A stretch of 7,825 nt of DNA from contig CAMWPE010000113.1 in assembly GCA_947176055.1 (NCBI GenBank), forward strand, positions 1-7,825, given 5' to 3'. Under the pieces are notes generated by a model. It searched no databases. It was not told the origin of the DNA and saw nothing but the letters and a program-made list of their open reading frames with translations. Source of the stretch: an uncultured Desulfovibrio sp. (GTDB lineage: Bacteria; Desulfobacterota; Desulfovibrionia; Desulfovibrionales; Desulfovibrionaceae). Of this stretch, positions 5,699 to 7,825 are shown in pieces; the first letter of the stretch is position 1; each line of letters opens with the position of its first letter. Made by a program: the position numbers and the translations under genes.

Positions 5699-5754
5699 AA
5701 AAGCAACGCGATTTGGCGACCGCGTCCCTTACGTCGCCCGAAGCGAAGAGCAAG

Positions 5755-7026
5755 ATGAAAATACCGGAACTCCTTTCCTCGAAACACACGCGAACTTTTC
5801 TTTCATTCGGCGCCATTCAAGCGACGCAATTGCTTGTCCCACTTCTCGCCTTTCCCTGGTTAAGCAGAAAACTGGGAGACGAAGCTTTCGGCATCCTTAT
5901 GTATATGTGTCTATTGCCCCCTATTGTCTGTCTCGTCATGGAATGGGGACTGGCGCTTGGCGGAGCGCGAGCGGCCGCGCTCGCGCGGGACGACCTTGAC
6001 GCACTGTCATGTTTGCTCGGCGAAGTTTTCTCCGCGAAGATAATCCTCGCGATAGTTTGCATCCTTGGGGCGCTCGCCCTGTACCCATTCATCCCGAGCG
6101 CCGCGATCTACCCGCAAGCTTATTTTTTGGCCATTCTCCTCGGTCTCATCCGCGGGGTTAGTCCCTTGTGGTTCTATCAGGGCGTCGGCCAGGGCGCGAA
6201 GCGACTGGCAATCCAGGATGTCCTATCCTCCCTTGTCGCCCTGGGGTTAATTTTCCCCCTTATCGACTCCCCCGAAAACTGGGGCAGATATTTCAGCGTC
6301 ACGGCGATTTGCAAGGGAATTCCGTATCTGGGACTCAATTTGGAGCTATACTTCATTTACCGGCCCAGGCTCGGCGTCAGGGCTGGCGTCGGCATTCTGA
6401 AAAAAACCCGGGCCCTTTTCGCCGGCTCTTTTTTCTCGCTGATCTACAATAACGGCTCCCAGCTTGTTCTCGGCTATTTTCTCTCCGCCGCGCAGATGGG
6501 AATAATGGTCGCCGTCGTCAAAATGATCCGGGCCGTCGGCGCGCTTCTGGCTCCGTTTACCCAAACCATTTTCCCGGAAATGTGCGTTCTGACAACGCTG
6601 GATCCGGGCAAGTCCCGGCGCATTTTGCGTCAATCGCTGGCCGGTCTTTTTTTATTGATGCTCCTTTGCTCCTGCGCTTTGTTTTTTCTCGCGCCTTATA
6701 TAATAAGAATCGCTCTCGGGCCCGGTTACGAAGCGGCTATCGATGTTTTTAGAATCATGATCTTCGCCGCGCCAGCTCTTGCTTGCGACTACGCGCTGGG
6801 CGCGCAGACACTGGTGCCCCGCGGTCTGGAGAGCCGCATGATCCGCGCGCAAGCCCTCGCGGCGGGTGTCAGCCTCATCCTGGCCGCCGCGCTGCCGACG
6901 CTCGCCGGACTTTCCGGCGCGGCGCAGCTCCCAGTCATAACCGAAATCCTGCTTGCCGCGGGGTATTTTTATATAATCCGCAAACGCTGTCCCGAAGCCT
7001 TGTTCGCCAACTCCAGCCGCGCGTGA
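5755..7026 (+). CDS. Wzx-type polysaccharide/O-antigen flippase (MATE/MOP superfamily)
   Basis: The 423-residue integral membrane protein should flip an undecaprenyl-linked oligosaccharide across the inner membrane. It matches the Polysacc_synt/RfbX pattern. An N-terminal block (LSFGAIQATQLLVPLLAFPW, then LSRKLGDEAFGILMY, 16-50) is followed by helices at about 53-70, 93-112 and 122-137. The hallmark PLWFYQG (137-143) is followed by AKRLAIQDVLSSL. Central NNGSQLVLGYFLSAAQMGIM (232-251) and the PFTQTIFPEM block (267-276) are also typical, and there are further helices to the end. About 12 membrane segments are expected. I prefer ATG 5755 because it begins at the conserved N-terminus; an in-frame TTG at 5713 would add 14 polar residues and has no Shine-Dalgarno. 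The site before 5755 (AAGAG) is also weak. No glycosyltransferase or polymerase genes lie within the window, so the glycan involved cannot be named. The next gene follows after 23 bases and is probably co-transcribed. Confidence 0.86.
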   Translation: MKIPELLSSKHTRTFLSFGAIQATQLLVPLLAFPWLSRKLGDEAFGILMYMCLLPPIVCLVMEWGLALGGARAAALARDDLDALSCLLGEVFSAKIILAIVCILGALALYPFIPSAAIYPQAYFLAILLGLIRGVSPLWFYQGVGQGAKRLAIQDVLSSLVALGLIFPLIDSPENWGRYFSVTAICKGIPYLGLNLELYFIYRPRLGVRAGVGILKKTRALFAGSFFSLIYNNGSQLVLGYFLSAAQMGIMVAVVKMIRAVGALLAPFTQTIFPEMCVLTTLDPGKSRRILRQSLAGLFLLMLLCSCALFFLAPYIIRIALGPGYEAAIDVFRIMIFAAPALACDYALGAQTLVPRGLESRMIRAQALAAGVSLILAAALPTLAGLSGAAQLPVITEILLAAGYFYIIRKRCPEALFANSSRA

Positions 7027-7039
7027 AAAATTTCGCGCC

Positions 7040-7044
7040 AGGAG
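7040..7044 (+). promoter_or_regulatory. Ribosome binding site deciding the 7050 start
   Basis: AGGAG lies 5 bases before ATG 7050. It fixes the start of the exported protein even though the same frame is open far upstream inside the flippase gene. Confidence 0.75.
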
Positions 7045-7049
7045 TAAAC

Positions 7050-7565
7050 ATGATTTCGCGCTTTATAGCTCTTTTCTTAATCCTTCTTTGGCCCGCTTCG
7101 GCGCTAGCGGCCGAGTCAAAGCCAATACCAACCGCGAATTTCGCCAAGCCGGGCCAGCCCGTGAAGACGAAATACTTTTCTGTCTCTCCGCCGCCCGACT
7201 GGGTAATGCCAGTCCCAATAAAGACCCGTCCCGGAGGAATCAGTTGCGTGTTCCTTGATCGTAAATCCGGCAATACCGTCAATTATGCAATACTGGATAT
7301 AGACGCCAAATCCCCTGAATTCGCCTCGCGGGTTATAGAGACCATTAAAAACAGCGGCTTGCGGACTGGAAAACTTGAGAACACAGCTGAGCTCTATCGC
7401 GCGGAGATAAATGACAAAACAAAAGGCGAAATATGGTTGGGATGCGACGGAAAAATCTGCGCTTCGACTGTCATCCTGGGCGAAAAACTGGATAAAAAAT
7501 CCGTCAACGCCTTTCTTTCGGCTTTCCGGGCGACGGCTCCCGTCTTTCCGAAAAAAATGAAATAA
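7050..7565 (+). CDS. Exported protein of unknown function with cleavable signal peptide
   Basis: The 171-residue product starts with a clear signal peptide (MISRFIALFLILLWPASALA), with likely signal-peptidase cleavage after ALA at residue 20. The mature part of about 151 residues looks like an alternating strand/helix domain. It has YFSVSPPPDWVMP (42-54), SCVFLDRKSGNTVNYAILDI (65-84), a helix at about 88-102, ELYRAEI (114-120), GEIWLGCDGKICASTVILG (126-144) and a final helix at 149-161 in which Lys and Ala alternate with hydrophobics. Mature cysteines are Cys66, Cys132 and Cys137. The strand GEIWLG followed by GKICASTV resembles small periplasmic proteins I recall from Desulfovibrio-type genomes, annotated only as hypothetical. 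No enzymatic motif is visible. It probably shares a transcript with the flippase, which hints at an envelope role but does not establish one. Confidence 0.82.
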   Translation: MISRFIALFLILLWPASALAAESKPIPTANFAKPGQPVKTKYFSVSPPPDWVMPVPIKTRPGGISCVFLDRKSGNTVNYAILDIDAKSPEFASRVIETIKNSGLRTGKLENTAELYRAEINDKTKGEIWLGCDGKICASTVILGEKLDKKSVNAFLSAFRATAPVFPKKMK

Positions 7566-7567
7566 AG

Positions 7568-7611
7568 GATCGCGACTTTCAGCTTCCGCCCGATAGCCGG
7601 GCGGCGCGATC
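7568..7611. other. Long two-part hairpin between convergent genes
   Basis: GATCGCG (7568-7574) pairs with CGCGATC (7605-7611). Inside it, CCGCCCG (7586-7592) pairs with CGGGCGG (7598-7604) around a 5-base loop, leaving an 11-base bulge on the left. It covers the gap between the two stops and the last codons of the metallopeptidase. No clear T-run follows on the plus strand and only a weak one on the minus strand, so it may be a bidirectional transcription barrier rather than a classic terminator. Confidence 0.5.
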
Positions 7612-7825
7612 TCTCCAGTCGGGCAACCAGCGATCAAGCCAGGCGTAAAACTGCGGGCCGTGATTGGGGTTAAAGATATGACCCAGTTCGTGAACGATGA
7701 CAAATTCCAGGCAGACTGGCGAAAAACGCGAAAGAGTCGCGTTAAGGATGATTTTCCTTTTCTGGGGCATACATGTGCCCCAACGGGCGCGCATTTTGCG
7801 GATAGCCAGTTCCAGCGGATAGGGA
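7579..7825 (-). CDS. YgjP/WLM-like zinc metallopeptidase, N-terminus cut off by window edge
   Basis: The visible 81 residues are the C-terminal part; the frame is open to the right edge, so the start lies outside. Reading inward from the edge, PYPLELAIRKMRARWGTC is the family's conserved R-x-RWGSC-like strand. ILNATLS then corresponds to the I-x-LN-x-x-L motif, and VIVHELGHIFNPNHGPQFYAWL carries the zinc site. The two His of HELGH and the His of NHG are the expected ligands, with the Glu of HELGH as general base. WLPDW follows, then a short basic tail ending RLSGGS. The set matches the YgjP-like (DUF45/WLM, SprT-related) peptidase family, whose substrates are mostly unknown. An internal Met at 7794 is not the start, because conserved sequence continues upstream of it. 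Stops of this gene and the plus-strand neighbour are 13 bases apart. Confidence 0.88.
   Translation of the reverse strand, partial: PYPLELAIRKMRARWGTCMPQKRKIILNATLSRFSPVCLEFVIVHELGHIFNPNHGPQFYAWLDRWLPDWRDRAARLSGGS

Larger units (their letters stand above)
5344..5754. other. 411-base divergent intergenic region
   Basis: The dsbA side (5385-5443) holds a well-formed promoter and an inverted repeat. The part from 5447 to 5754 contains reading frames on both strands, but they are Arg-rich, low-complexity and lack Shine-Dalgarno sites, so I do not call them. It does hold a perfect 9-bp hairpin (5675-5698) and a smaller CGGAG/CTCCG hairpin near 5571-5587. No convincing promoter for the flippase gene was found. 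Confidence 0.5.

Noticed and set aside
5428..5787. 119-residue minus-strand ORF upstream of the flippase
   Set aside because: It is Arg- and Pro-rich, has no family resemblance, overlaps the flippase start and the dsbA promoter, and lacks a ribosome binding site.
6783..7049. Upstream in-frame extension of the exported protein
   Set aside because: This part lies inside the flippase in another frame and is Arg-rich nonsense; the signal peptide and AGGAG site fix the start at 7050.
1..7825. CRISPR array, tRNA or rRNA genes
   Set aside because: No regularly spaced repeats were seen and no stretch gave a credible tRNA cloverleaf or extended rRNA match on either strand.

Overview
The window reads as bacterial chromosome, moderately GC-rich. 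It carries a conserved housekeeping block on its right two thirds and a decayed, phage-derived patch on its left fifth. From recalled family sequences, the carboxyl-terminal protease, the Rha-type regulator and the small secreted protein at 7050-7565 look most like their counterparts in Desulfovibrio-type (Desulfobacterota) bacteria. This placement is an inference from memory and no search was run.

Left region (1-1805). A GTG-initiated reading frame at 115-573 matches the phage 'Barnase-EndoU-ColicinE5/D-RelE-like' (PBECR) nuclease domain usually found at the C-terminus of MuF head-morphogenesis proteins. Here it stands alone with no MuF part. Converging on it from the right is a Rha-family phage regulator (709-1572, minus). 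Between the two stops lies an unusual 104-base element (573-676). It has long near-perfect terminal inverted repeats and, inside them, a hairpin flanked exactly by an 8-base direct repeat. It could be a bidirectional terminator, a structured RNA or a small mobile relic. The AT-rich composition, the two phage-type genes and the lack of other phage genes suggest a prophage remnant.

Middle region (1806-5343), all on the minus strand. In transcription order there is a cytosolic DsbA-like thiol oxidoreductase (5343-4633) with its own promoter and a strong intrinsic terminator. Next comes a periplasmic S41 carboxyl-terminal processing protease (4382-3045), followed 16 bases later by pyrroline-5-carboxylate reductase (proC, 3028-2216) and another clear intrinsic terminator. 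A small coiled-coil membrane protein of the DUF1640/CCDC90-like type (2084-1806) follows separately. The protease and proC look like one transcription unit.

Right region (5344-7825). A 411-base intergenic stretch, divergent between dsbA and the next gene, holds the dsbA promoter and a perfect 9-bp hairpin but no convincing gene. Then come a Wzx-type polysaccharide flippase (5755-7026, plus) and, 23 bases later with a perfect Shine-Dalgarno, a small exported protein of unknown function (7050-7565). A YgjP/WLM-like zinc metallopeptidase converges on it from the right edge, with its N-terminus outside the window. No glycosyltransferases accompany the flippase here.

The clearest candidate for something undescribed is the isolated PBECR nuclease together with the nested-repeat element at its 3' end and the solitary Rha regulator. 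The other genes are ordinary families, a few with residue-level oddities noted below.
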